From assembly GCA_029204225.1 (NCBI GenBank), contig CM055097.1, forward strand, positions 10,858,230 through 10,922,229: DNA of 64,000 nucleotides. Reading direction: 5' to 3'. A program made the position numbers and the translations under genes. Positions 23,121 through 35,467 of the stretch are shown in pieces; position 1 is the first letter of the stretch, and each line of letters starts with the position of its first letter. Under the pieces are notes generated by a model, which did no database searches, had not been told where the DNA came from, and worked only from the letters and a program-made list of their open reading frames with translations. The stretch comes from Diphasiastrum complanatum. Its lineage: Eukaryota > Streptophyta > Lycopodiopsida > Lycopodiales > Lycopodiaceae.

Positions 23121-23696
23121 GATGGCAGGACCAATGACAAAGAAACAAGTTAAACAACACTACATTACGGTTCTAAAATGAGAAAAATCATCTCGAAAAA
23201 TTGATTCTAAGAATGTATCACCTTTATTGGATAAAGGAAAAGAGAAGGTCAAAGATGATACTTCAAGTTAGACTTCTCGCAAGAAATCACCATCAAGGAA
23301 GTCATCACCTTCATAGAAGAGCACATCTTCTAGAAAATCATCGCCTCCACGATCGATTCCTGCCAAGAAAGCTAAACGGAGATCAAAGATCAATCCTTAT
23401 GAAAAGGAACAATCAGAGGAAGTCCAACATGATATGCCAGAGGATTTCAAACACTATACTTTGGATGATGTTGTGATTATGTTACCCAAGGCTCATCGTG
23501 AACCAAAAGAGCAAGTAACAGAAATGAAGGAGGTTTACGATGTATCAGGTAGGACTCGGCCAATGAATTTTGTTGAACCAGGAGAGCCAGAGAAAATTGT
23601 TCAAGTTGGAACACAACTTACTCCTGAACAATTTTAAGCATTAAGAAAATTATTGATCAGGTACTAAGATTGTTTTGCTTGGACATACAAGAATCT
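23121..23696 (+). pseudogene. Ty3 family E pol continuation up to the start of reverse transcriptase
   Basis: Resumes after the solo LTR with a Ser/Lys-rich linker (in broken frames), then PEDFKHYTLDDVVIMLPKAH in frame 23434-23637, then LTPEQF, ALRKLLIRY and CFAWTYKNL, which matches the N-terminal edge of plant Ty3 reverse transcriptase. It is cut off at about 23696 by unrelated sequence. No RT catalytic motifs are reached. Confidence 0.75.
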
Positions 23697-25150
23697 CTCA
23701 CACGTGTGGGAAGAGTTCCAAAAATAATCTAAGTAAAAATAAGCTGCTCTCCTCAGGTAGAGAGAGAAAATCATCATGAGCTCTCAGGTAGAGAGAGAAA
23801 GCTAGAAAACCAATTACTCACAAAATCCACTCAATCTCAAAATCAATTAAATCCAAATGAGAAGTACAATGATACTAATAGATCCATGAGCTACCACAAT
23901 GCTCAATCATGATTGGACCACACTTTTTCCACCTCTTAATCCTATTGGACAATTGATCCATTCACCTCTAAATTTTATTGGACCACTCATGGTTCCACCT
24001 CTAAATCCTATTGGACTTCTTAAACTTCATCAAACAAAAGCATTACACTTGTCTACACTCTAATTGGCTCGAGTTTGGCCTCCTACTCCATTTTGACTCA
24101 ATAGTGGCATTACAATTGGAAATGGATAATTTGTCATCTATGCCAAATTTGACCTTATCAACATCCTACACCTAGATGCTTGATACAAAAAACATAAGAC
24201 CCCTATATCTAACATTTTTAATTTAATTCACAATTCTCCACAAGTGGGAACATCCTCCACACATGTGAGATTCACTTACAAAATTCTTTCATAAAAATAC
24301 CAAGCTAGATTTTTGCCAATTTCTCACACTCCTCAAAAAATAGCTTGGAAAGGTACTAGATCACTTGATAAGTTTGTAAATCTTTTTGAGTGGATCCTTT
24401 GGTATGCATAAGAAGTGAAGATCAGCCAAGGGATCCATCATAGCAGCACCCTCACCATATCCATGATAAGATCTCTTTGGTAGAGATCTCTTGCCAATGC
24501 CTTTAAAGAGTGCTCCACCAATATGCCACTATGATCATGGACTTCCTCCATGCTTGATGATGATCTTTGCTTTGAAAGTTCCACTTGCATGATGGATGCA
24601 CCATAAATAGAGAAATCTGAGGCTTCCAAGCCTCATAAGGATCATGGAGATCAAGATCATAGCATGTGAAACAATGATGATTATTAAGATTATGCTTTCT
24701 AGCTTGACTAGTCCACATACAATGAACTATATCCATGATGGATCTAATCTTGATATCAAAGACTATCTTGATCTTTTTTAGGCTAGTTACTCTCTCAAGG
24801 ATGTAAGTGTCCACTTTGGATGCTTCACTTAATCTCAAGAGGAGTTTACAATTTGCCTCAAAACATGTGAAAACATGATTTTCAAAAAAGTGAGTACCAA
24901 GCTCAATCTTGTTCTTACTAGAACCAAGAGCATACTTTTGACAATACAATATCTTGCTTTCAAAAAGTATTGGAAACATATCTAAGTCAATAATGACAAG
25001 AAACATGTCCATACCATAAGCATCATACAAAACTAGTATAGCTTTTCTTGAACTTTGAGATCCAAAAAATTTCAATGAAGCAAGATAGCATATCAAGCAA
25101 AGGAAGAGAAGCATATATACTTTCATGCATGTGTTTGCATGTGTATGCAT
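23697..25150 (-). mobile_element. Uncharacterised minus-strand repeat with a 215-residue ORF
   Basis: This sequence interrupts the Ty3 family E pol. Its minus-strand frame 24503-25150 (215 codons) starts with an N-terminal hydrophobic segment (LLFLCLICYLASL) and shares several short blocks with the ORF at 13804-14988 minus. No known domain is visible. CACACGTGTGGG near 23700 and ACATGTGTGGAG-like words near 24250 repeat inside it. Probably part of a retroelement related to the one at 13-15 kb. Confidence 0.45.
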
Positions 25151-25854
25151 GTATCCGCATGGGCATTACTGGCCCTCATACCAACTACATGGTATGCATG
25201 CATGCCTGACTCTGCCGGTTAGCTGTTCCCAGATATTGGGTTGGTACTATTACGGTCTCGTAACACTCCCTCCTCTTTAAGAACTGTCTTGGTCCTCTAA
25301 GACAACCTAGATATAATTGTCGAAGTATACTGCCCCTTTCTGCCAAGTGGCATTCTCAACTGTCTGATCCTTCCAGTTGATTAAATATTCTTGATACAGG
25401 ATATGTGACGAGTCTACGTCTCCCTAAGATCGAGAACACTTGCTGGCTCATGTGGAAGTTGCTGAGAATCCTCGAGGAAAACCAGAACACTATCCCTGAC
25501 TAGATTATCTGATCTAGTTAAAGCCCTTCGTAATCGACTGACATGGAAAACTGGATGAATTTAGTACTGATCGGGAGTTCTAGCTCATAGGAAACTTTGC
25601 CTATTCTCCTAATGATGGTAAATGGACCACAATACCTAGGAGACATGCTCCTGTTTTTGAGGGTTTTAGAGTCATCTGAGACTCAAAGGAAGACTTTCTC
25701 ACTAGGGGAAAACTGTACATCCGTCTGTGTGAATCTACATAATGCTTAGCACGATCCTAGGCTTGTCTAATGCTACGCTTAGCATGTTCTACCATATGGT
25801 TTATGTCTTCTAAAAAGTTTTTTGCTGCTTCAACTTTTCCTGTTTAAATCCTAC
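25151..25854 (-). mobile_element. Ty3 chromovirus 3' remnant, minus strand
   Basis: From 25854 downwards the minus strand encodes, with several stops, the integrase C-terminal module (MSPRYCGPFTIIRRIGKVSYE) and a chromodomain (EYLINWKDQTVENATWQ near 25370). A purine tract (GAGGAGGGAG) and then TGTTACGAGACCG, the start of a 3' LTR at about 25266, follow. The upstream part is cut by the copia LTR at 25855. Confidence 0.75.
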
Positions 25855-26356
25855 TGTTGTGGGTGAGCGTGACTGAAAACCATACATCAGCATTGAATGA
25901 ACAAAACATAATGACAAGATTCAAGTTCAATCTTTTAGCAACTAACTTTAAAATCATCAGAGCTAATAGCAAAACTCTAAAAGAACTGTAAAGAACTGAG
26001 CTAGAATGCTCAAGAGTGTTCAAGCTTGAAAGCTTGAGAGAGCTGCTAAATTCTACTTCAATACATTACATGAATGAATTAAATAATAGATGTATGATCA
26101 GTTATTTATACTAAGCAAAAACGGGTGTCCAGTAAAACAGCTAATTAGGTCGTAGGTCATAACGGCCAGTTAGCCATAGTGAGTTGACATCCATCCAGTT
26201 AGTACTTTCTGAAAATTTACTTGTGGAATCCAATTGTGAGCGATTTTCGTGTATTTCTGCAGACTGTGTAGAAACATGCATAAAACTGTAGAGCTGGATA
26301 ATGTAGTGGATGAAAATTAAAAACGATTAGTCGATCATCAAAAGAATAATCCAACA
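25855..26356 (-). repeat. Ty1/copia 3' LTR, minus strand
   Basis: On the plus strand it runs from TGTTGTGGG to AATCCAACA, and it is preceded in minus-strand order by the purine tract TTAAGGGGGAG. The element is related to the copia at 29007-32570, whose 3' LTR begins with the same minus-strand TGTTGGATT. The 5-prime boundary at 25855 is inferred from the TG terminus. Confidence 0.65.
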
Positions 26357-26995
26357 CTCCCCCTTAATCTGAATCCATGAATGCTTTGACCTTCAAACTT
26401 AGTTCTGCACAAAATTTTGTGTGTGCATCCAAGCTTAATGCTTTAGTAAAAATATCTGTTGTCATATGTTGTGTTCGACAAAACTACAACTTCTTTGTCG
26501 AGAACTTTGCTTCTGACATAGTGATTTTTAATTTCAATGTGCTCACTCCTAGGGTTGGCTGATAAAGCAATGATACTTTGATTATCACAAAATAGAATTG
26601 TCGGAACATATTGATTTAGACTGATATTTAAAAGTAAGTTTTTCAACCATATTGCTTCCTTTGTAGCTTGAGAGGCTGCGATATACTCTGATTCAGTGGA
26701 AGATAGAGCTATCGAAGTTTGCTTGCGACTATTCCATGAAATAGGACCATTGTTGAGAAAAAATGTAAATCCTTAGTGGATTTATGAGTGTCTATATCTC
26801 TTGCCCAACTTGCATCTGAAAAACCACTGAGAATTTTGAGTTTGTCATTGTTGACTCCTCCATAACAAATGCAAAAGTCCATAGTAGCTCGAAGATATCT
26901 CATGACTCTAATAAGAGCCTTCCAATGTGTTATACCAAGATTGGTCATATACTGAATTAAAAAACTGTGCAACTCTATACTTACTGCAAACCTCC
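26357..26995 (-). pseudogene. Copia RNase H fragment, minus strand
   Basis: Minus-strand frames give TNLGITHWKALIRVMRYLRA, SGFSDASWARDIDTH and TILFCDNQSIIALSANP, the C-terminal RT/RNase H part of copia pol, closely similar to 30136-30900. It has frame changes and starts abruptly at about 26995, where a GC-richer segment joins. Confidence 0.85.
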
Positions 26996-27310
26996 AGGTG
27001 CCGGTTAACCACAAGAGACCGAACGATTCACGTTCCACCCCACCATAGGACCTCCACCCTTCGTGTCCTGGCCTATGACCGTATCAAGCGGGATGTGACC
27101 TCCATCCTTGACAGTGTCCCATACCACTACCTAGGCTCTCAGCCATCTCCTACCTCAAGCTAGCACTCATCTTGGTCGTGCACGTGCTCTCCATCCACCT
27201 AGGTAGATAGAATGGATGACAATTGAGTCCTTTGTATACCTCCAAGGAGAGAGACTCCAAGCCATGTGCACACCTAGATCATGACACGTGGCAACCGTGT
27301 AGGTTCACGA
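26996..27310. other. GC-richer segment of unknown origin between two retroelement fragments
   Basis: About 315 bases richer in G+C than the surrounding DNA, with no domain on either strand. It separates a copia RNase H fragment from the second Ty3 family E copy, which starts at AAAGATATCAAG (27330). Confidence 0.5.
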
Positions 27311-29006
27311 GTCACCTTCATGCAGAAACAAAAAGATATCAAGATATGAGACAGTGGATTAAACATATGCAAGAAGAAGATGAGCTTGAAGCTGCTAAGG
27401 CAATAGCCAAAGTACGTTCTTCACAATTGCAGCCACCAAGAAATTCACGTATAGATAGGAATGATCAGTTGCATCATCATGAAGAACCCTTTAAGATGAC
27501 TGAACCGAAAGCACCGCAAACAGAATTGCTCATGAATATTTTGTCTAACAAGATCAATATTTCATTGGGAGAGTTCCTGAAGTTGGTGTCAAAAGCAAAA
27601 GAAGTCTTAGCGCAAAAGTTAGCTCAAGTAGAACCAAAAGTCCATCAGGAGCCACTTTTTTGTACTGGATTTGAAAAATCTAATGAAGTACTCCATGTCA
27701 AAGCCGCTTGGGAAAGTGAACAAAAAAATATCACTCTGCCGATACAACATAGACAATTTTCTAAGGAAGCAATTGTGATAGATGGCGATTCAGGAGTTAA
27801 CCTGATTTTTACAAAGCTATGTGCAAAATGGGGCCTTACAAAGATCAAGCCTGCGACTTTTGCCATTAAGCTAACTGATCAAACGATACTTTGTCAGCGA
27901 GGAATGGTTGAAGATATACCTGTCAGAATTGTGGGAGTACAGTTTGTCATTACTTTCGTAGTAATGGACTTACCAGAAGCACCAAATGTCTACTGAGTCC
28001 TATTGGGACGTCCATGGTTACGAGTTGCACAAGTAATTCATAACTAGGGTACCGGAAAAATCACTTTTGAAAATCGAGAACGTGTAGTCAAAGTTGATCC
28101 TGCAACTTGGACTATCAAACTAGTGGTTAAGAAAGAGGATGATGATTAATCAGCAACGGATCATACTTGTGACCGACCAGAGAAAAATTTGGGAGTTCAT
28201 TACGATTCTCAAACGGATATTGTCAACTGGAATGAAGCTCTTGCAACGATTGATTGTACAGCAAGATATATGTGTCAACAAGATAATCAGTCAGATTTGA
28301 GCGAGATTTCATTATTGGATCGAACCTTGGATACACCGATCACTTTTCCATTGAATGTGCTGAATGTAGTTTGGATATCAATAGAACCTATACCAGATCT
28401 GATTGAAGATGGCCTCATTCCTGTGAGTCATGCCTTGACTTATGATGACAATGCAGAACTTAATTCTAGATCATATGGATCCAACCAGATTTGGAGTGCA
28501 TAATATTCTTGATGAACCAACAATAAAACTGCCCAAAACAGTTATATTGAAGAAAGACAAGATCACATGGTTAATGACAAATAAATAAGCCAAGCAACAT
28601 TATAATACGGTCCTGAAATGGGAAAATCCCCCTCAAAAGATTGATTCAAAAAATGTGCCACCCTTACTAGATAAAGGCAAAGGAAAAGTCGAGGATGATT
28701 CTGTAAGTCAGAGTTCTAGCAAGACATCATCGTCTCGGAAGTCATCACCTCCACGATCGATTTCTGCTAAGAAGACTAAGCGAAGATCCAAGACAAGTCC
28801 TTTCGAAAAGGAACAAGCAGATGTAGTCCGACATGATATGCCCAAACATTTTAAACACTATACACTAGATAATGTGATTATCATGTTACCTAAAGCACAT
28901 CGTGAACCCGAAGACCAGGTGCCAGAATTGAAAGATGTTTACGATGGCCCAGTTCGGACACAGCCAATGAATCTTGCCAAACCAGGAGAACCGGACAAGA
29001 TTGTAC
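27311..29006 (+). pseudogene. Second partial copy of Ty3 family E (gag end and protease)
   Basis: Collinear with 20705-23600 but lacking the solo LTR. Frame 27223-27996 carries the conserved linker, the protease site VIDGDSGVNLIF (DGD in place of DGG) and, after one stop, LGRPWLRVAQVIHN. Frames 28189-28503 and 28655-29026 give the following linker, a Ser/Lys-rich region and FKHYTLDNVIIMLPKAH. It is cut at 29006 by a copia LTR before any RT motif. The intact stretch near 28560 shows the ancestral sequence of the solo LTR target in the other copy. Confidence 0.85.
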
Positions 29007-30128
29007 TGTTGGGAGAGAGAGAATGAGAGTGTGTGAGAAACGAAAATAGTTTGAAAGAAAGAGAAACACAAACGAGAAATGAAACTCGAACGGAATGTGT
29101 TCGTGCGCAGTGGAATGAGCTATATAACCCTTTTCCTAAGCATGACTACGCCTATCAGAACGATCAGAACGGTAGTGATGGAAATCACGGTCGTTCTTGA
29201 TTACGTAGCCAAACTTTAATAAAGCACCAAAAGAATAACTTGTCACGAACAACTAGACAAATTATCTGTCGTGAATGATTCACGAAAATCTAGACAGAGC
29301 TCAACTGATAATCAGTCGCGAACGATTCGCGAAAGACAAGACTAAACATTAGTCGTGCTAAAACAGATTACCAAATTGAGCAACAAACAAAATGAATAAT
29401 GGTAAGCATAGCAATATTGACATAGATCTGAACGCAGAACAAAGAACTGTTATCAGATTAAGTATATCAAATATACACGTCAATAATGCGGTAGATCACA
29501 ATACAATAGCGGACGAAACCGCGTGTTCTACAAAGCTAATCCAATCTGTGAAGGAATGAAACCTTATTACTAACAGTAAAGAATCAATGCACAAGACATC
29601 TACTTCGTCTATCTCTGATTAGTTTCTGAGGCTAAATTTTCACACATTGTTCGTTCATTATTGCGCAGATGGTATACAAACTATATACATAATGTCACAG
29701 GTGTGCAAATGAAGAAAGTACAAAGTGGATGTGCTGTCTGTATGAGATTGTGGGTGGATGCAGTCGTTGTCAAATATGATTGCACAGTTGCATGGGATGA
29801 GCGTGAGAAGACCGCGACGTCAGCTTTCGCTGAAACGAACGTTGGTGAAGATGCGAAAAATACGACACTCTGACGAAATGCCTTAGGACTGATTTACAGG
29901 ATGCCTTAACTTTTTCTAGGACACCTTCGGCATTTTGTAAGGCAGTGTTGTCTTTTTCACCTGTCACAAATCACGTGTAAAAATACAATGTCACGTTTTT
30001 CGTCTTTTCTTCTCCTGTGAGAATTTACATGTAAATATGCAAACTGTGCGACAACGCGAGTAAATATGCAGCACAAATGGAGGCAGATTAAAATGGGATT
30101 TAGGAGAGTAGAGGAAATAAATCCAACA
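29007..30128 (-). repeat. LTR of minus-strand copia element A (3' LTR)
   Basis: On the plus strand it starts TGTTGGGAG and ends ATCCAACA, giving matching TGTTGG/CCAACA termini. In element orientation a polypurine tract (AAGGGGGGG) immediately precedes it. It interrupts the Ty3 family E frame at 29006. Confidence 0.8.
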
Positions 30129-30135
30129 CCCCCCC

Positions 30136-32570
30136 TTAATCTGGATCCGAAAATGCCTTGATTTTCTGACTGAGCAATGCACAAAATTTATTGTGTGCAT
30201 TAACACATAATGCTTTCGTAAAAATATCTACAACCATGTCTTTGTTGAAAACCTTGCCCCTGATATAGTGATATTTGATTTCAATGTGCTTACTCCTAGA
30301 GTGAAATCTAGGGTTGGCCGATAAGACAATAGTATTCTGATTATCACATAGTAAAATTGTAGGGCTGTACTGATACATATTGATGTTTGACAGCAAATTT
30401 CTCAACCAAAACGCATTCTTAATGGATTGAGAAGTAGCAATATACTCTACTTTTGTAGAAGAAAGTTCGATAGAGGTTTGCTTACGACTGTTCCATGAGA
30501 TAGGACCGTCGTTGAAGAAGAATGTAAATCCGGATGTGAACTTACGATTGTCTACATCTCCTCCCCAGCTTGCATCAGAATAACCACTGAGTTGATGAAG
30601 ATTGTCGTTGCTGACATCTCCATAGCAGATGCACTGGTCCATGGTAGCTCGAATATATCTCATGACTTTTATGAGAGCCTTCCAATGGGTAATGCCAAGA
30701 TTAGCCATGTATTGGCTGAGTGAGCTTACTGCAAAAGAGATATCCGATCTTGTACAGACCATTGCGTACATGAGAGATCCAAGTATCAGTCGATAAGGAT
30801 ACTCTCTCATCTGCTCTTCTTCCTGCTTAGTCTGGAGACATTGGTCCTTCGACAAGTACAGGCCTGGATCCATCGGTGAGTGAGCTAATTTACAATTCAT
30901 TAGATTGTATCTGTTAAGAACATTGTGAAGATACCTTTGTTGAGTGATGTAAATCAGTCATCTAGCTCTGTATCTGTGAATCTGAATTCTCAGACAGAAG
31001 TGAGCTTCGTTCAGATCAGTCATGTCGAATTATGAAAACAACATCTGTTTTGAATCCTTGACCATATTGGTATTGTTGCTGAAGAGCAACGTATCATCCA
31101 CGTATAAGGTGATGATAATGAAGGATTGTTGCACTGACTTGGAATAAATGTTGCAATCAGCAGTGCTTGGTTTAAATCCTTGTTCAATGAGGAATGTGTT
31201 GATCCTCTAAAACCAAGCACTGGCAGACTGTTTCAAGACGTACAGTGCTTTGTGGAGTTTACAAACATGATTCTTCATACCTTCCAAAACGAATCCTTCA
31301 TGTTGGATCATGTAGATATCTTCTTGTATAACTCCATTAAGATAGGCTGTTTGTACATCAAGTTGAAGCACTTCGAGGTCGGCAGCTGCAGCATAAGACA
31401 TGAGCATTCGGATCAACGAATGTTTGACTACTGGACTGAAAGTCTCGCTGTAGTCGACATTCAGAATCTGGGTGAATCCTCGTGCTACTAGTCTTGTCTT
31501 CCTTCGATCAATTGTTCCATTGGCATTGTATTTCATCTTAAAGATCCATTTGCAATCAATGATGTTGCAGCCCATAGGAGCTTCGACTAATGACCATGTC
31601 TGGTTCTTGATTAGAGAGGAATACTCTCTGTCCATAGCTTCTCTCCATAAATCAGAGTCTGGTTGGTTGAGTGCCTCTTCGACTGTCGTCGGTTCCTGTA
31701 TCAAGAGATAGACGGACTCAGGAGTATACCTTGTGGGCTGTGTGCGCACTCGGTTTGATCTTCTGGGAGGATTAGATTGATGAACCACTCTTGGGACTTG
31801 TTGTTGGGTAGCAGTAACATCTTCATCTGATTCGCTGTCTCGAAGTGGGTCGACAATGGACACGTCTGAACCAAAAGTTCAGACTGTCGTGTCAGTGGCA
31901 GGTGATGAAGTTTCTCCTAGAGCAATATCCTTGTCTTTGAGGTCGACGAACTTATCCTCGATAAAGACTGTATCCCGGCTATACAAGATTTGCTAGGTAT
32001 CAGGATCATATAGCTTATAAGTATTATCAGATTAAGTATATTCGATCAGGATGGTCTTGAGACCTTGGAAGTCCAATTTCTTCCTCGTGTCTTTTGGGAT
32101 ATGTGCGTAGACAATGCACCCAAACACTCTTAGGTTCTTCAAAGAAGGCTTAGAGCCTGTCCACACCTCGTGGGGTGTCTTGTCTGAGAGGGCCCTAGTC
32201 GAACATCTGTTCTAGATGTAAGCTGCAGTGGAGACAGCTTCAGCCCAGAAACTCTTGGGCAACGATGCATGCGATAGTATACATTTGGCAGATTCAACCA
32301 GGGTTCGGTTCTTCCTCTCGGCTAAGCCATTAGACTGAGGATTGTAAGGAGTGATGAATTGGTGCTCAATGCCTTGTCTTTGGCAGTACTCCTTAAACTT
32401 GATAGAGATATGTTCTCCACCGTTGTCTGACCTGAGGGCCTTGATCGTCCGTCCAGTCTCCTTTTCTGCACGCTCCTTGAAGATTTTGAAGCAGGTGAAG
32501 GCTTCTGATTTTTTTTTTATAAAATACACCATAGTCCTTATGAAAAATTCCGTGTTCGCAAACATCTTCG
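30136..32570 (-). pseudogene. Copia element A pol (integrase, RT, RNase H), frameshifted
   Basis: In minus-strand order: integrase core (IKALRSDNGGEH, TPYNPQSNGLAERKNRT; 32212-32565), an Arg/Pro-rich linker and RT start (LWREAMDREYSSL, KTRLVARGFTQ; 31207-31863), the RT catalytic YVDDTLLF text near 31105, and RNase H (SGYSDASWGGD, CDNQNTIVLSANP; 30136-30900). Frame changes occur near 31205 and 30905, and stops between 31000 and 30905. The gag, protease, integrase N-terminus and 5' LTR are missing; the element ends near 32600 against copia B. Confidence 0.9.
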
Positions 32571-32617
32571 TCAGACTGAGGGCTGAAAGCTAGCAAGGCT
32601 TTGTAAACAGAAACGTT

Positions 32618-33353
32618 TTATTTCTTCAGCTCCCTCTCAAAGCATGATAGCTTTACGATCCCGAGACTGCTCTGTTGTCTCTCAAAGAGTCCTTTGTCCA
32701 GGGCTTTAGTGAAGATGTCAACAACCATGTCTTTCGTTCCGATGAAAGTGGTCTACAGTATCTTCTTTTCAATTAGATCCCTGATCAAGTGGTACTTGAT
32801 CGCAATGTGCTTCGTTATGGAATGGAACATGAGATCTTTCATTAGGTGTATTGCAGAGGTGTTGTCCATCTACAAAACCAGAGGCTCGTTTCTTGTTTCG
32901 TCCAATTCATCTAGAAACTGTCTTAGCCAGATCGCAAGATGACTGGGCCACGATGGTTTGTTTCTTGTTGACCCAGAGAACTGCTGCTCCTGATGCGATG
33001 GTGCACCCTCTTGAGACGCTTTTACAGTCGTCCTTGAGAGATGCCCATCTAGCATCGTTGTAGGAAAGTCTCTTGAAACCTACATCACGACAATAGCACA
33101 GGTCATAATCCCTCGTTAATTGAAGATATTGCAAAATTCGTTTTGCAATCTTCCAATGTGTCGAGCCTGGATTCATGCAGAATTGGCTCATCCTGAATAC
33201 TGCATAAGCAATATCAAGATGTGTGTTGTCTGCAAGGTACATCAATGATCCTATCAGTTTCATGTAAGGTGTGAGCTGCATCTGTTCTCTCTCTTTCTCA
33301 GTCTTCGGACGGTCATCGTTTGTCAGCACCGTCCCTACGAGCATTGGAGTGTT
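32618..33353 (-). pseudogene. Copia element B pol, 3' part (RNase H)
   Basis: Minus strand from 33353: NTPMLVG, YMKLIGSLMYLADNTH, MNPGSTHWKIAKRILQYL and SSCDLA, then in shifted frames NTSAIHLMKD, KYHLIRDLIEKK and DIFTKAL, ending at a stop at 32618-32620. This is the C-terminal end of copia pol. Its 5' continuation lies beyond the inserted chromovirus at 39661-41368. The adjoining 3' LTR is absent. Confidence 0.9.
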
Positions 33354-33358
33354 CGCTC

Positions 33359-34418
33359 TATTACATACCTATGTAACTAGTAGTACTTCGGACCCCTATT
33401 AGTCCATTTAGTGTTGGGGGCTAAATGACAAGGTACCCTTAGGATTAAGGGTATGTGCCCTTAGATAAGGACAGACAAGTGACTATACCTTAGTAGGAAG
33501 TATGAAGTCATGTGACTCTTAGATAAGGGATACCCTTAGTATTAAGGATAAGTGTCTTAGATTAAAGTACTAGTGTCCTTGGTTAAGGACAGGTAGGTGT
33601 CTATACCTTGAATGGAGTTATGGAACCTAGAGAGGTGTTAGAAAGTCATTGGATGACTATTTTTTTAAACCTTGGGCCTCAACCTTGAACCATATCACTT
33701 TATTGGTCTAGGACCAAAGTATACTTGCACAACTTGGGCAATGGAACCTAGTAGGAGGGCGCCCTTCTAAAGTGTCCATTGAGTTCCCAACTCCCACAAG
33801 AAAGACATTCAAAGAGTCAAAAGTATGGAAGGAGTCTCTTGACATTCCATAAGTCTATGGAGGCTCTTGGAGATCCTTTAACTCCCCTAGGCTTCTCTCT
33901 CTCTCATTGGATGAGCATGGAACTCCATAGTACATTGGAGTGGTCCATGGGCCATTTATATGAGGGTAGTAGGGCGCCCATTGGGAGGGGGAAATCTCTC
34001 TAGTTTGCTTTGCTTATGCTCTAGTGTTGCTACTAGTGTGTAGAGTGCTTTCTTGTGGTAGTATGTTTGAGGTTTGGATCTTGCTTATGGTATGGGACAT
34101 AAGTAGGGTTTGGATCTTGAGAGTGTGCTTGTGATTTTTTTATGGTTAGCAAGGGGGTGCTAGATAGGTCTTGCTTGGAGCTTGGATCTAGCTATGGTTG
34201 GGTGGTAAATACTTGAGACCAGCTTGTTATCTATCTTTGTGTTTAAAGAGTAGGGACACAAGTGGAGGAGAGATCCTTGGAGGCTTGCAGATCCTTACTT
34301 GTAGGTGGAGGCATCTTAGCTTGGAGTTGGGGAGCATCTTGAAGCTTGCAGGTTGCTTGGAGGACATTTGGAGGCTCTACCTTGGATTTGGAGGACTTCC
34401 TCACGTCTACTTGTAAAA
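33359..34418 (+). repeat. 5' LTR of chromovirus C (1060 bp)
   Basis: Begins TATTACATACC where the 3' LTR has TGTTACATACC, and ends CTTGTAAAA. It contains a series of short hairpins of the form CCCTTAGGATTAAGGG near 33436-33600. Confidence 0.92.
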
Positions 34419-34419
34419 G

Positions 34420-34431
34420 TGATATCAGAGC
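34420..34431 (+). promoter_or_regulatory. Primer binding site, initiator tRNA-Met type
   Basis: TGATATCAGAGC, one change from TGGTATCAGAGC, just after the 5' LTR. This is the usual primer for chromoviruses. Confidence 0.85.
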
Positions 34432-35467
34432 TAGACAAAGGATGGTAACCTTTCTAACCTTCTTCAAGTTCTATTATGATCACCAACTAAATTTTTTTGG
34501 GAAAGATTATAGGCTTTTCTAGTTGTAGGAAGCTTGTAATTGAAGTACCCAATGAATCTAGTTCTCTTTGGAAGAGAGTAGTGATGTTTATAGAATTGTT
34601 TAGGGACTGATTTTTTATCATGTTAGAGAAGTTTTAAAGTGGGCTTTGGGTTTTTAAAAGTTCTAAAAAAAGATTTGTGAGATGGATAGAGGAAGTCTTC
34701 CTCTACATACACAAACTTTTTTTTTGCAAAAAGATTGATTCTAGCTATGTGTTTTGATCAAAACTAGTGTTTTTTTTGGCATAAATGAAGTGTTTGAAGT
34801 TCTGATTTTTATTTTGAAGTTCTATTTTTCAGATCTGTGAATCTGAAATCAGATTTGAAAAGTAAAATTTTCATCGAAACTTCATTAGTTACATCTTTCT
34901 ATCTCCTAGTTTCATGAAAATGGCAATGTTGAAAGGGAATGGTAGTATAATTTTGTGCATAAAACAAGTTTTGAAATTCTGTTTTTTGTCATTTTGAAGT
35001 TTTGATTTTCAGACCTATAAATCTGAAAATCAGATCTGAAAATTGAAGTTTTTATAAAACTTCATTAGTTATCCATTTCTAGACACTAGTTTCTTTGTTT
35101 TAGAAATTTAGAATAGTGAGAAATGTGAAAACTTTGGTTGCTTTTGAAATGATAAATGGAATTGGAATTGGAATTGGAATGAGAACTTTATGTAAACATT
35201 AGCTTGGATTAGTTAATTGAAGTTTACATAAAGATTTGGTTTTCATTTTTGCTTTTGATTAAGGCAAATGTAGCTTGTTTTTTTTCTTAAGCTTGGATTA
35301 AGCTTGCAAATAGTGGGCTTGGATTGAGCTTACAAACAATAAGATTGAATGAATAGAAGTAAATGCTTTTTATTTGCATTGGATGTAACAATTGAAGCAT
35401 TTCTATCATTCTACTTTGAGCACTTGTTGTTGTATTTGCATAATAGGAAAACACACAAGCAACCTCA

